In this document: piece by piece, positions 46,215-55,791 of the stretch
Layout: each line of letters begins with the position of its first letter
Numbering within the stretch: the stretch's first letter is position 1
Source: an uncultured Erythrobacter sp.
Lineage (GTDB): Bacteria > Pseudomonadota > Alphaproteobacteria > Sphingomonadales > Sphingomonadaceae
Assembly (NCBI GenBank): GCA_947493165.1
Contig: CANLPY010000001.1
Span: 620,001-684,000 of the forward strand
Reading direction: 5' to 3'
DNA: 64,000 bases
Made by a program: the position numbers and the translations under genes
The notes under the pieces: generated by a model
What the model saw: the letters and a program-made list of their open reading frames with translations, nothing else
Database searches by the model: none
What the model was told of the DNA's origin: nothing

Positions 46215-47084
46215 CTACACCGCGTGCGCTGCTTGGCAATGGCCTATTCCCGGCGCTTCCCATATCGGCGGCTGAGACTGCGCCTCAACGCGAGCCTCCC
46301 ACCAGCGCGCCGCGCCGTCCTCAAAAGCCAGCAATTGCGCCCATTCCAGCTCGTCTGTCTCCTCGATAGAGTGCGCCAGTTGATCGGGCCGCGGCGCGTA
46401 CTCTGGCCGCGCCGCTTCCATCGCCAGCAATCGCCGCTCCAGCTCGTTCGCGCGCTCGGCGTCCTCGTCCAGCTCGTCCGAACCCGGAGACATGGTCAGA
46501 GACTTGGCCAGAGACTTGGACCGCATGTTACACGGTCCAGAAGGCTTTTCCGCCCCCGCCTCAGGCAGCGCCACATCCTCCCCCTCACCCGCCGTTTCAA
46601 ACGCCGCAATCACATCGTCGAACGCCTGCGCCAGCCCCGCCGCGACCGCCTCGCGCTCAGCCAACCGGTCAAGCCGCGCAAGATGGGCGAGCAGCAGGCG
46701 GGAATCGTATCGCCGCCGCGTCGCCACCACCTCCCCGTGATAGAACACCTGCTCCTCCACCCCGTGCATGGCGCGCGTGGCCAGCAAATCCTCCGCCCGT
46801 TCCCGCGCAACGATCAGCGCCGCATTCCATCCCCGCGCAAAATCCGGGCAAGCGCGCCGCATCCGGTACGCGGTTTGATGTGAGATGCTTGAGGCCTTCG
46901 CCGCAACCCGCACTTCGCCTGTATCCGCGAGGCGCTTTAGGAAAGCGGCTTGGCGAACCCGCGTGAACTGGGTTTGCTCAGGGCGGTGCGCGTCTGAGGG
47001 TAGCGCATCGAGCGTCTCGCCGAGCGCATTGGCGTAAGAGACTGGCTGCGCGGGGATAAAAGGTTCGGGGGTGTGGTCGGACAT
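46215..47084 (-). CDS. Unknown protein with terminase-small-subunit-like HTH
   Basis: The 289-residue protein has an N-terminal segment RQAAFLKRLADTGEVRVAAK, then SSISHQTAYRMRRACPDF and ARGWNAALIVARERAEDLLA, which resembles the HTH of phage terminase small subunits and related DNA-binding proteins. The middle is helical (HLARLDRLAEREAVAAGL). The C-terminal third is low in conservation and acidic. No phage genes are nearby, so it may be a domesticated or stand-alone protein. Its direct neighbour downstream is the lipoprotein gene, 33 bases away. Confidence 0.6.
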   Translation of the reverse strand: MSDHTPEPFIPAQPVSYANALGETLDALPSDAHRPEQTQFTRVRQAAFLKRLADTGEVRVAAKASSISHQTAYRMRRACPDFARGWNAALIVARERAEDLLATRAMHGVEEQVFYHGEVVATRRRYDSRLLLAHLARLDRLAEREAVAAGLAQAFDDVIAAFETAGEGEDVALPEAGAEKPSGPCNMRSKSLAKSLTMSPGSDELDEDAERANELERRLLAMEAARPEYAPRPDQLAHSIEETDELEWAQLLAFEDGAARWWEARVEAQSQPPIWEAPGIGHCQAAHAV

Positions 47085-47260
47085 GGTTGGTTCCTTGGGT
47101 CACGGGCGCGTAGCGCCCGCAAGGCCGACCGGCCGTCGCGCCGAATGGCGCGGAAGCCTAAGCGGACGCATGTCCGCGCCGGCGCTTGAGGCAAACAAAC
47201 GCAATGGAACCGATCCACTTATAGGATGGTCGCAGAGTAGGAAAATACCGCTGCGCCAGA

Positions 47261-47350
47261 GGCTTGGTGGCGGAGCACGGTCGGCGATTAGCCGACCGCA
47301 AGCCCAAGTGGGCGCCCGCAGCGCCGAAGGCGCGAGGATTTCGCACGCCG
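47261..47350 (+). repeat. ~90-base dispersed repeat, copy A
   Basis: It starts GGCTTGGTGGCGGAGCACGG, holds an inner palindrome GGTCGGC-GATTA-GCCGACC, a GCGCCCGCAGCG stretch and ends GCGAGGATTTCGCAC. Copy B at 49702-49798 has the same order and orientation. Confidence 0.7.
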
Positions 47351-47480
47351 GGAAGCGAAGCTGAACGAGCAACGCGAGGACATCGCGTGCGGACAACAAA
47401 GACTCGTCACCTCTTGGAAAAACGCCAGTGACCATCACCGGCCACAAAGCGCCACCCCGTCGCCCTAACCCTCAACGTCA

Positions 47481-47500
47481 CCCCGGCCCCCGAGCCGGGG
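47481..47500. repeat. REP-like palindrome
   Basis: CCCCGGC and GCCGGGG form a 7-pair stem around six bases, preceded by GTCA. It matches the style of the GTCATCC...GGATGAC intergenic palindromes elsewhere in this region. Confidence 0.6.
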
Positions 47501-47701
47501 TAAGGCTCACTTTCTTCCGAGGTTACCACACAAGAAAGCCTAGCCTCGCATCGAGGGCGGGGCGACGCAGAAATAGGAAATCATAGCCATCATGCCCGCG
47601 GCTGCGGAAATCCAACAGCGGAGCCACTCATACATCAAGTCGGACGCCCGCCTGCGCGGGAGTGACGAATTGTGAGACAAAGTCGCACCACCCACCCCGT
47701 C

Positions 47702-47721
47702 ATCCCAGCGGACGCTGGGAT
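47702..47721. repeat. REP-like palindrome
   Basis: ATCCCAGC and GCTGGGAT form a perfect 8-pair stem with a GGAC loop, preceded by CGTC. Confidence 0.65.
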
Positions 47722-47796
47722 CTAGGGCCACAAAGAACTGCGCTTGGTTGCGCTAGCCCCCAAACTGCGCAACGAAAAGCGCACCTCATCCAACCA

Positions 47797-49254
47797 TCAT
47801 GGGCTAGAAAGCGAGTCGACAGCATCGCCGTCATATAACGGGATGAGTATCTCTGTGTTTGCGTAAAGCTTGTCTGGAGCAAATAACCGCCCGACTTGCT
47901 TGTTAAACCAGTAAATCAAAAGCCATTTTTCCTTTTCGCTCTCCCCGTAATAATCAATCGCAACTTTTGTCAGGCTTTTGTCAGCCGGGGTCAGGATGTG
48001 CCTCGAAGCAAAATCTGGAGGCACCAAAAGTCCGCTCTCTTCATCAAGCAATCCGTCAAACAGCTCATTGTTCGGATCAAACTTGAATTCCTCTTTATGG
48101 TTCTCAATGTCCTTCCAAATAGCTTCTAGCGCCCAAGGGCGATACTCTCCGTCAGGCTTTCTCAACTTACCCTTGGGATCATGCCAACGATGAATAACGG
48201 AGCTATGAACGTCTTCGATACTCAATCTATCAAATTGGCGCAGACCGATACCAGCTCCCATCAATTTGTCGCCAATTGACCAATCTTTCTTTCCGACCAC
48301 ATTATGGAGGCTCGCATACGGCCATGGCCGGAGCTCATAGAGTGGCGAACCAGCATCAGTGTCAAATGCCAATCCTGCATCCCGCGCGCCTCTATAAACC
48401 CATTCAAGAGCCGCGTCGGACAGCCCTCTAATTGGACCGCCACCACCAACACTGCTGTGTGTCCCCGGAAAGATTTTTTCATCGTAACGATCCGGAAAGT
48501 CCTTGCGTAGCTGATCTATGTTACTCCACATGGTGGGTGCAAAGGTGTTGCGCATTTCATCTGCTGCGACAGCATGCCGAGCACGGCGCACAAAAGTGTC
48601 CAGCTCAGTGTCATGGAACTCAAAGTCATCATTGATCGCAGCCGTAACGCTGCCGAGCATCGGCACGCCAAGCGCTCCAACAGTATCCCAAACTCCGAGA
48701 TACGAAACTTCGATTGGGGTACGAACAGAATGATCAACGGTAGGATACTGATCACTCAACCACTCGAGATCGCTTTCGATACAGTTATCAACGCAATGGA
48801 GATACCTGAATTCACGAGCCTTGCGCTCATCGGGGCTGTCTTCTTTTTCGCGACTCACATACAAATCAACTGCCGCTCTGATTGAGTGAATGTTTCTTCG
48901 ATCAACAATTCCAGCGTTACGGACAAGGCCGCAAAAGGAACGAGCCGTAAACGCGCCACGCGAAAAGCCAAATACGTATATCTCGTCCCCTGGCTCGTAG
49001 TTGAATGTGAGGAATGTGTAGGCCTCAATAATATTCTCTTTTAGACCTAGGCCGAATGCGCCGCCCGCATAGTTTCCGATTTTTCCAAGGAGCTCCCCAA
49101 AATCACTAGTCCCTACGCCCTCATCATAGTGGACGATTTGTGCAGCTCCTGAATCGCTCCTTGAAACTGCTTGAGCAATTCTAGCCACATTTGTCGGATG
49201 TTCAGATTCTATCCGGTTCCAAGTGCCGTCGAAACAGAAAACGAGACGCTTCAT
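47797..49254 (-). CDS. DUF2235 alpha/beta-hydrolase
   Basis: The start at 49252-49254 gives MKRLVFCFDGTWN and 485 residues; a longer frame adds seven. It has the DUF2235 opening LVFCFDGTWNRIESEHPTNV, HYDEGVGTS, the nucleophile elbow GFSRGAFTAR, and VSYLGVWDTVGALG with a catalytic-type Asp. The C-terminal 250 residues are lineage-specific. DUF2235 proteins are putative phospholipase-type hydrolases, some delivered by type VI secretion; no T6SS gene or VgrG is here. The gene looks less GC-rich than its neighbours and lies between direct repeats, suggesting transfer. Confidence 0.85.
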   Translation of the reverse strand: MKRLVFCFDGTWNRIESEHPTNVARIAQAVSRSDSGAAQIVHYDEGVGTSDFGELLGKIGNYAGGAFGLGLKENIIEAYTFLTFNYEPGDEIYVFGFSRGAFTARSFCGLVRNAGIVDRRNIHSIRAAVDLYVSREKEDSPDERKAREFRYLHCVDNCIESDLEWLSDQYPTVDHSVRTPIEVSYLGVWDTVGALGVPMLGSVTAAINDDFEFHDTELDTFVRRARHAVAADEMRNTFAPTMWSNIDQLRKDFPDRYDEKIFPGTHSSVGGGGPIRGLSDAALEWVYRGARDAGLAFDTDAGSPLYELRPWPYASLHNVVGKKDWSIGDKLMGAGIGLRQFDRLSIEDVHSSVIHRWHDPKGKLRKPDGEYRPWALEAIWKDIENHKEEFKFDPNNELFDGLLDEESGLLVPPDFASRHILTPADKSLTKVAIDYYGESEKEKWLLIYWFNKQVGRLFAPDKLYANTEILIPLYDGDAVDSLSSP

Positions 49255-49469
49255 ACTCACCAAACTCCGGACCAATGTTCCAATTATGATCCTTTAATAA
49301 ACTGTTTTTGTTCTCACGAAAAGAAAGAATGGGCCATCACCTGTGGAAATGTTCACGAGTCGGAACCGCTATTCGTTGCGTAAACGAAAAAGTCCTCGGA
49401 ACGATCAATCTAATCCGGCAATCATAAGCCTTCGATCAAACTAAAGTGCAAAAAAGCTGGATCCCGGAT

Positions 49470-49488
49470 CCCCGGATCAAGTCCGGGG
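49470..49488. repeat. REP-like palindrome
   Basis: CCCCGGA and TCCGGGG pair around TCAAG, in the GATCCCGG...CCGGGATGAC context common between sphingomonad genes. Confidence 0.6.
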
Positions 49489-49563
49489 CAGACGAGGTCC
49501 GGGATGACGTGGTGCTGTTGGTGTGGGGTGTGTTTTGGGCGGGTGGCGCATACCAAATTCGTC

Positions 49564-49639
49564 ATGCTGAATTTATTTCAGCATAACAATTGGCCGCGTT
49601 GTGCCGCCGTAAAGGGTTATCCTGAAACAAGTTCAGGAT
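49564..49639. repeat. Two REP-like palindromes in tandem
   Basis: ATGCTGAA-TTTAT-TTCAGCAT (49564-49584) and ATCCTGAA-ACAAG-TTCAGGAT (49619-49639) both have 8-pair stems and 5-base loops. The second is followed by GACGG, and TTCAGGATGACGG recurs at 49659. Confidence 0.65.
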
Positions 49640-49701
49640 GACGGTGGTGGCGAACCAAGTTCAGGATGACGGCGGCGATTTGAAACACGCCCTTCCAGTT
49701 T

Positions 49702-49798
49702 GGCTTGGTCGCGGAGCACGGTCCGAAGGGCCGCAAGGGCCTTGCGCCCGCCCGCAGCGATGCGCCTGCAAGGCGCGTGAGCGAGGATATCGCACCCA
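49702..49798 (+). repeat. ~95-base dispersed repeat, copy B
   Basis: It reads GGCTTGGTCGCGGAGCACGG, then GTCCGAAGGGCCGCAAGG, GCGCCCGCCCGCAGCG and ends GCGAGGATATCGCAC. It is a direct repeat of copy A, 2.4 kb away across the DUF2235 gene. Confidence 0.7.
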
Positions 49799-49827
49799 CG
49801 GATGTGGGTGTATGACACAAAAAACCT

Positions 49828-52752
49828 CTACTCCGCAGCCTCTTCCGCCGCACCTTTCTCCAGCATCGGTTTCAAATACTGCCCAGTAAAGCTGCGCGGC
49901 TCCTCGGCCACTTCCTCCGGTGTGCCCTGCGCGACGATCTCGCCGCCGCGAACCCCGCCGCCCGGACCCAGATCAATAATATGGTCCGCCGTTTTGATTA
50001 CGTCCAGATTGTGCTCAATGACAACAACGCTGTTCCCCTGCTCCACCAGACGGTGCAGCACTTCGAGGAGCTTGCGAACATCCTCAAAATGCAGCCCTGT
50101 CGTCGGCTCATCCAGAATATACAGCGTCTGCCCGGTGCTTCGCTTTGACAGCTCCTTTGCCAGCTTTACGCGCTGCGCCTCTCCGCCTGACAGCGTGGTG
50201 GCCTGCTGGCCGACCTTAACATAGCCCAGCCCAACCTCGTTCAGCATCCGCATTTTGTCGCGGATCGGGGGCACGGCCTTGAAGAAGCCTTCCGCATCCT
50301 CAACCGTCATATCCAGCACGTCTGCGATGGAGAGCCCTTTAAACTTCACCTCCAGCGTTTCCCGGTTGTAGCGTTTGCCGCCGCATTCCTCACACGTCAC
50401 ATAGACATCGGGCAGGAAGTGCATTTCGATCTTGATTAGGCCATCGCCCGTGCATTGTTCGCAGCGTCCGCCCTTCACATTGAAGCTGAAGCGGCCCGGT
50501 TTGTATCCGCGCGCCTGCGCCTCTGGCAGGCCGGCGAACCAATCGCGGATATTGGTGAAGGCACCGGTGTAGGTCGCAGGGTTGCTGCGCGGGGTGCGAC
50601 CGATGGGGGATTGGTCGATCTCAATCACCTTGTCGCAATACTCAAGGCCGGTGATTGTGTCGTGCTTGCCCGCAATGACGCGCGCGCCGTTGAGCACCCG
50701 TGCGGCGCCCGCATGCAGCGTGTCGATGGTGAAGCTGGATTTGCCGCTGCCCGATACGCCGGTGATGCAGGTAAACGTGCCCAAGGGGATGGAGGCCGTG
50801 ACGTTCTTGAGGTTGTTCGCCTGCGCGCCGCGCACCGTCAGCTTGTGTCCGTTGCCCTTGCGGCGTTCCTCAGGGACAGAGATTTCGCGCCGCCCCGTTA
50901 GGTAATCCGCGGTGAGCGACTTCTTCGACTTCATGATCTGTTTGAGCGTACCCTGCGCGACCACCTCGCCGCCGCGCACGCCCGCGCCGGGGCCAAGGTC
51001 AACCACATGGTCCGCCTGACGGATGGCGTCCTCATCATGCTCCACCACGATCACCGTATTGCCGAGATCGCGCAGGCGCTTGAGCGTTTCCAGCAGCCGG
51101 TCATTGTCGCGCTGGTGCAGGCCAATGCTCGGCTCATCGAGCACATACAGCACGCCGGAAAGCCCGCTGCCGATCTGGCTGGCGAGGCGAATGCGCTGGC
51201 TTTCTCCGCCCGACAAGGTGCCGCTGGTCCGGTCAAGGTTGAGGTAGTCTAGGCCCACATTGTCGAGGAAGCCCAGCCGCTCATTGATCTCTTTGAGGAT
51301 AGCCTTGGCGATCTGCGATTGCTGGTCGGTGAGCTGCTCATCAAGGCCAAGGAACCAGTCCTTCGCGTCCGACACGCTCATCTTCACCGGGTCGGCGATA
51401 TCTGTGCCAGCGACCTTCACCGCCAGCGCTTTTTGATTGAGCCGCTTACCGCCGCAGGTCTCACATGGCTGTGCGGTTTGGAACTTTGACAATTCCTCAC
51501 GCATCCACGCGCTGTCGGTTTGTAGCAGTCGGCGATTGAGGTTGCCTATCACGCCCTCAAACGGTTTGCGCACCGTATATTCCTTGCGCCCGTCTTTGAA
51601 GGTCAGCTCCACCGGCAATCCGCCCGTCCCATGCAAGATGATGAGCTGTTGGTCCGGCTGCAGATCGCGCCACGGCGTCTTCAGATCGAAGTCATAGGCT
51701 TTGGCAAGGCTAGCGAGCACTTGAATGTAATAGGGTGATGGCGGGTTAGACTTGGCCCACGGAGCCACCGCGCCCTGCTTCAGCGTCAGCCCTTCGTTTG
51801 GCACGACGAGCTGCGGGTCAAACAATTGCTTCTCACCCAGGCCATCGCACGTGGCGCAGGCCCCTTGCGGCGCGTTAAAGGAGAACAGGCGCGGCTCAAT
51901 TTCTTCAATCGTGAAGCCGCTAACGGGGCAGGCGAACTTTTCGGAAAAGACAATGCGGTTGGCTGGTATCCCCGCGCCCTTCATCGCACCGCCCGCATCG
52001 GCCGCCTCATCTTCGCGGCCCGGCACTACGCCATCGGCAAGGTCGATATAGGCGAGCCCCTCGGCCAGTTTCAGCGCAGTTTCGAAACTGTCCGCCAGCC
52101 GCGTTTCAATGCCCTTCTTCACCGCGATCCGATCAACCACAACTTCGATGTCATGCTTGAATTTCTTATCGAGCGCGGGCGCTTCCTCAATCGGATAAAG
52201 CTCCCCGTCGATCCGCACGCGGGTAAAGCCCGCCTTTTGCCACTCGGCCATTTCCTTACGGTATTCGCCCTTACGGCCGCGAACCACTGGCGCGAGCAGA
52301 TATGCGCGCGTGCCCTCTGGCAATTCCATGACACGGTCGACCATCTGGCTGACGGTTTGCGCAGCGATAGGCTTTCCCGTTGTGGGAGAGTAAGGCACGC
52401 CCACCCTCGCCCAAAGCAGGCGCATATAGTCATAGATTTCGGTGACTGTGGCCACGGTTGATCGCGGATTGCGCGATGTGGTCTTCTGCTCAATGCTGAT
52501 GGCGGGAGAAAGCCCGTCAATATGTTCAACATCGGGCTTTTGCATCATTTCAAGAAACTGGCGCGCATAGGCGCTCAAGCTTTCAACATAGCGCCGCTGC
52601 CCCTCCGCATAGATCGTATCAAACGCGAGCGAGCTCTTACCTGAGCCCGACAATCCCGTGACAACGATCAGCGCATCACGCGGCAGGTCAATATCTATGC
52701 CTTTGAGGTTGTGCTCTCGGGCACCGCGAACGGAGATTTTGGTTAGAGACAT
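49828..52752 (-). CDS. uvrA: Excinuclease ABC subunit A
   Basis: The 974-residue protein has two ABC ATPase modules: Walker [15 protein letters not shown] and [14 protein letters not shown], signatures [16 protein letters not shown] and [16 protein letters not shown], and Walker B regions [16 protein letters not shown] and [16 protein letters not shown]. Zinc-finger cysteines are visible in [16 protein letters not shown] and CEECGGKR. UvrA finds DNA damage and loads UvrB in nucleotide excision repair. The C-terminus ends in an Ala/Glu-rich tail. An exact SOS box lies 12 bases before the ATG, so it should be LexA-controlled with uvrD. Confidence 0.97.
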   Translation of the reverse strand: MSLTKISVRGAREHNLKGIDIDLPRDALIVVTGLSGSGKSSLAFDTIYAEGQRRYVESLSAYARQFLEMMQKPDVEHIDGLSPAISIEQKTTSRNPRSTVATVTEIYDYMRLLWARVGVPYSPTTGKPIAAQTVSQMVDRVMELPEGTRAYLLAPVVRGRKGEYRKEMAEWQKAGFTRVRIDGELYPIEEAPALDKKFKHDIEVVVDRIAVKKGIETRLADSFETALKLAEGLAYIDLADGVVPGREDEAADAGGAMKGAGIPANRIVFSEKFACPVSGFTIEEIEPRLFSFNAPQGACATCDGLGEKQLFDPQLVVPNEGLTLKQGAVAPWAKSNPPSPYYIQVLASLAKAYDFDLKTPWRDLQPDQQLIILHGTGGLPVELTFKDGRKEYTVRKPFEGVIGNLNRRLLQTDSAWMREELSKFQTAQPCETCGGKRLNQKALAVKVAGTDIADPVKMSVSDAKDWFLGLDEQLTDQQSQIAKAILKEINERLGFLDNVGLDYLNLDRTSGTLSGGESQRIRLASQIGSGLSGVLYVLDEPSIGLHQRDNDRLLETLKRLRDLGNTVIVVEHDEDAIRQADHVVDLGPGAGVRGGEVVAQGTLKQIMKSKKSLTADYLTGRREISVPEERRKGNGHKLTVRGAQANNLKNVTASIPLGTFTCITGVSGSGKSSFTIDTLHAGAARVLNGARVIAGKHDTITGLEYCDKVIEIDQSPIGRTPRSNPATYTGAFTNIRDWFAGLPEAQARGYKPGRFSFNVKGGRCEQCTGDGLIKIEMHFLPDVYVTCEECGGKRYNRETLEVKFKGLSIADVLDMTVEDAEGFFKAVPPIRDKMRMLNEVGLGYVKVGQQATTLSGGEAQRVKLAKELSKRSTGQTLYILDEPTTGLHFEDVRKLLEVLHRLVEQGNSVVVIEHNLDVIKTADHIIDLGPGGGVRGGEIVAQGTPEEVAEEPRSFTGQYLKPMLEKGAAEEAAE

Positions 52753-53130
52753 GAAATTGCTATGTTCCGGTAATGTTCACAGTGTCAAGGTCGCACAGTT
52801 GAAAGCCAACAATACGGTCCGTGATACCTTAGCGCGGGGTGCGCCACGTTGTTCCGCAGAGATAGGAATTAAGCCTCACGTTTCCACGATTTGTGACAAA
52901 CAGCTATCCGTTTACAAAATCGCTAGACAGGCGCATATCCAGATCGCCGGGACGGAGCAGGGTCGCATCAAGGCCCCGTCACCGAGAATGTCAGTGGGGG
53001 CACTAACGCAAAGCTGCGCCACCATACAATGGCAACCGACCGGCTTTCGGATCGCATCATCGAAGTGTGTTTGCCCGCCTATCCCTGTGGGTACGCGCCC
53101 AATTGTAGATGCAAGGGATGGAGACACTCA
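52753..53130. other. 378-base gap between uvrA and an unknown gene
   Basis: Apart from the SOS box near uvrA nothing is clear. Open frames cross it on the plus strand, and the following gene's frame is open from an ATG at 53029, but its composition there does not look coding. Confidence 0.45.
52764..52778. promoter_or_regulatory. LexA/SOS box before uvrA
   Basis: On the plus strand GTTC-CGGTAAT-GTTC matches the GTTC-N7-GTTC operator exactly. It ends on the gene side 12 bases from the uvrA ATG at 52750-52752. Relative to uvrA it reads as GAAC-N7-GAAC. Confidence 0.82.
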
Positions 53131-53724
53131 ATGGAGAAACAGCCAATCGCGCAAACAGCAGACACCAAACAAGATCGGACCTTGGAGGTAATCTGCAAAC
53201 CGCAACTTATTTGGCACGAAGATGGAGGCATCGGTGCGACCATAATCTTCAGTCAGGGAGATTCAGAGCCGAATATGCCCAAACGAGTAAATTCACATGG
53301 CGACCTGAAGCTGACGGGCCTGCCGGCAAACGCAAAATACACCAACAATGTCGATATCACGATCAAGCTAGATACGAGCATGATGACCGACAAAAACGGC
53401 AATCCAGTTGTCGGTCGCTGGGCCACAGCTGCCGAGGGGCCTGTAATCAACGGCGCGGCAACCGGGTTCTGTTGGTTCTGCACGGTGCATAATGTGGACA
53501 GTCGCGATTATGATCCAGCTCCGATCGATGTACCCGGAATGAGCACCCATCTAATCAACAATGTCGAAGTCATGGTCGATGACAATACGACCGATGCAGC
53601 TCCGGACTATGCGTATTGCCTCGGTCTCGTTCTGCCGGACTATAACAATTATTACATCACACTCGATCCGATGCTCGGCAGCAAAGGCGTCTCAAGAGTT
53701 AATCCAACGATGCTGCGGAGCTGA
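53131..53724 (+). CDS. Unknown small protein
   Basis: The ATG at 53131 follows GGATGGAG and gives 197 residues; an in-frame ATG at 53029 would add 34 residues rich in cysteine. The protein has no signal peptide or membrane segment. It has a beta-rich look: [50 protein letters not shown] and [13 protein letters not shown] do not recognise a family. It is convergent with the TIR-TPR gene, 12 bases apart, and follows the divergent uvrA gap. Accessory status is likely. Confidence 0.6.
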   Translation: MEKQPIAQTADTKQDRTLEVICKPQLIWHEDGGIGATIIFSQGDSEPNMPKRVNSHGDLKLTGLPANAKYTNNVDITIKLDTSMMTDKNGNPVVGRWATAAEGPVINGAATGFCWFCTVHNVDSRDYDPAPIDVPGMSTHLINNVEVMVDDNTTDAAPDYAYCLGLVLPDYNNYYITLDPMLGSKGVSRVNPTMLRS

Positions 53725-53736
53725 AGTCAGAATTCG

Positions 53737-55791
53737 CTAGCGCTCTGACATATAGGCGGGGTGTCGATAACCTCGCCTATCTAGCTCTTTTGCCACCTTG
53801 AGCGCGTCCTCGGTCTGGCCCAAACGTTTCAGTAAAAGGTATCGGACCGCTGATGTCTCATTTTCAGGTAGGACCACAAGCGCTTTTTCCCACATCTCTT
53901 GCGCGGTTTTCGGGCGGCCTTGGCGGAAATATATGTCCCCCCTTAACTGGTAAACTACGGCTGCCCGTGTTCGCGCGGCGCCCCCTGATGTGTCGTCTAT
54001 CAATGTCGCGATGCGGGCAGAATTTTCGGCTGCGTTAGCAAGGTTGTTTCGGGCAAGATCGCGTTGCGTAAGTAGCGCCAACTCAGACAATCTTAGCTCT
54101 TGAGACCAGATTTCATTTTCTGGATCTTTGGCAGTCATCCGATCCAGCAGTTTCTTTGCTTTGAGCAATTCGATGCCGCTCGCATCTTCTTGCCCTGCGT
54201 ACATCAACAATTCCGCGTGGACATGAAGGGCACGAACAGCGGTCTCCTGCCATTCGGTATTGTCCGGTTCAAGCGAACGAAGTTCCGAATTACCGGCCAG
54301 AGAACGCCGGTAGCTTGCAATCGCATCTTCGATATTGCCAAGGTTCAGCTGCTGATCGCCCACAAATTGTAGTGCGATTGAAAGTCTGTTTTTTGCCTCG
54401 GTGTTTGCGCCATCTGCTTCCAACACCTCTTCGTAGATCTTCACTTCGCGTTGATGCGCCGAAAGAGATTCCCGGTACTTTCCTATCGCGTCCTTCGTCT
54501 GTGCAAGCCAATTGAGGATTTGTCCGATTTCCGTCTGCCGTCCGCTATCATAGTCTTCCTTCTTTGCGACAAGCTCAACTCTGGACAAAGCGTTGGAAAA
54601 GCTCGGCTCAGCCTCATCATGCCGCCTCTGTTCTCGGAACATCACACCTAAATTTACTTCGGCATAGCTGCTTTCCATTTGCCAATCGGGGTTACTCGGG
54701 TCCAGCTCGATTAAGCGGTCTGCGAGCCGTTTGTATTCCTGAAACTGCGCCTCGGCATCCTCCATTTCCCCGCGCCCGTAGGCGATCGCGCCGACCCAGA
54801 ACACGCTTTGCGCGTGGTCGAATATGCGCTGTTCGTTGTCGGGATGGCGCGCGAGCTGCTCCTTCGTGGTCGCAGCAGCCTGCGTGAATGCTTTCAGCGC
54901 CTCCTCGCTGTTCCCGCGAATATTGCTGATCTCACCCACCAGCAGCAGCGCACGGCTGCGCCTCCCCAGCGCATCTGCATCCAGATTGCCCAGTTTCTGC
55001 GCCGCGTAGTAATCCAGCGCCCGGTCGCCGACGACATCCAGCGCATCGAGCCGCCCCACCGGCTCAAGCTTTTCGCGCAGGTCGGTGAGCATGAATTCGA
55101 CCAAACCGTCTGCCTCGTTGCGCTGAAACTCCGCCTCATTACGCGCCTCCACGGCAAACCATGTGAGCGTGCTCATCACCGCGGCCAGCGCGAGCGAGGC
55201 TGTGGTGATAACCCGTGTGCGGACTGTGCGGCGGCGCTCTTCGCGGTTGACCAGCTCGTCCAGCCCCACGCCCAGCATTGCAGCTGCGATCTTGAGCCGC
55301 GCCATACGCTTGCCATCGCCGCTATCGCGTGCATCAGCGGCAAGCGGTGCATCAATGAAGCTGTCAGTGATTTTGCCGTTGTCATCGACGCGGTGCGTCA
55401 GCGCTTTAGGGAAGCACTCCTGCGTCTCGCTGCCGGGTTCACCATCAACAATCAGGGCCAGAATTTTGGTTGGATTGCGGTTCGCCTTGAACCAAGCAAT
55501 CTCATGATTGACCCATTTCGACTTTGCTGAGGTGGGTGAGCAAATGACAATTAGAAATTCGGAGTCGGCCAATGCCGCTTCCACCGCTGCGCCAATGCTG
55601 GAGCCCGCGGCCTCTTCCTCGCGATCTTTGAACAGCGGATGGAGGCGCGCAGGCACTTCGCCATTTTCAGTCAGCTTACCGATCAATTGGCGCGGCGTGC
55701 GGTATGTCTCAATCGTATGATGGAGCCATTTGCCCCACTTCGCATCGGCCCAGCTGTAGCTGATGAATGCCTTATAGCGGTAATCAGTCAT
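53737..55791 (-). CDS. TIR domain protein with one membrane segment and TPR repeats
   Basis: The start at 55789-55791 gives MTDYRYKAFISYSWADAKWG and 684 residues. Residues 1-~160 are a TIR (TIR_2-type) domain with FISYSW, SEFLIVICSPTSAKSKWVNH and the candidate catalytic Glu97 in WVNHEIAWF. A membrane segment covers about 194-213 (ITTASLALAAVMSTLTWF), then about 400 residues of TPR helices (EEALKAFTQAAAT, EDAEAQFQEYKRLADRLIEL and others). TIR domains can cleave NAD+ or bind partners in immunity-like signalling. No second defence gene is coupled to it, so the role is open. Confidence 0.82.
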   Translation of the reverse strand: MTDYRYKAFISYSWADAKWGKWLHHTIETYRTPRQLIGKLTENGEVPARLHPLFKDREEEAAGSSIGAAVEAALADSEFLIVICSPTSAKSKWVNHEIAWFKANRNPTKILALIVDGEPGSETQECFPKALTHRVDDNGKITDSFIDAPLAADARDSGDGKRMARLKIAAAMLGVGLDELVNREERRRTVRTRVITTASLALAAVMSTLTWFAVEARNEAEFQRNEADGLVEFMLTDLREKLEPVGRLDALDVVGDRALDYYAAQKLGNLDADALGRRSRALLLVGEISNIRGNSEEALKAFTQAAATTKEQLARHPDNEQRIFDHAQSVFWVGAIAYGRGEMEDAEAQFQEYKRLADRLIELDPSNPDWQMESSYAEVNLGVMFREQRRHDEAEPSFSNALSRVELVAKKEDYDSGRQTEIGQILNWLAQTKDAIGKYRESLSAHQREVKIYEEVLEADGANTEAKNRLSIALQFVGDQQLNLGNIEDAIASYRRSLAGNSELRSLEPDNTEWQETAVRALHVHAELLMYAGQEDASGIELLKAKKLLDRMTAKDPENEIWSQELRLSELALLTQRDLARNNLANAAENSARIATLIDDTSGGAARTRAAVVYQLRGDIYFRQGRPKTAQEMWEKALVVLPENETSAVRYLLLKRLGQTEDALKVAKELDRRGYRHPAYMSER

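Larger units (their letters stand above)
47085..47796. other. 712-base gene-free gap with dispersed repeats
   Basis: No convincing gene is present. The gap has one copy of a ~90-base repeat (47261-47350), GC-rich palindromes at 47481-47500 and 47702-47721, and smaller inverted repeats such as CCCGC-CTGC-GCGGG near 47648. Frames that appear here are GC-rich artefacts. Confidence 0.65.
49255..49827. other. 573-base gap with palindromic repeats
   Basis: No gene is supported. It has three REP-like palindromes between 49470 and 49639, a half copy at 49652-49671, then repeat copy B. The first ~180 bases are AT-richer, as is the DUF2235 gene. Confidence 0.65.

Noticed and set aside
45894..46883. 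329-codon plus-strand frame opposite the lipoprotein and HTH-like genes
   Set aside because: Highly Arg-rich antisense translation without signal or domain; the minus-strand genes have start signals and sensible features.
52751..53191. Plus-strand ORF crossing the uvrA start
   Set aside because: It overlaps uvrA and the SOS box, and its composition is that of non-coding DNA.
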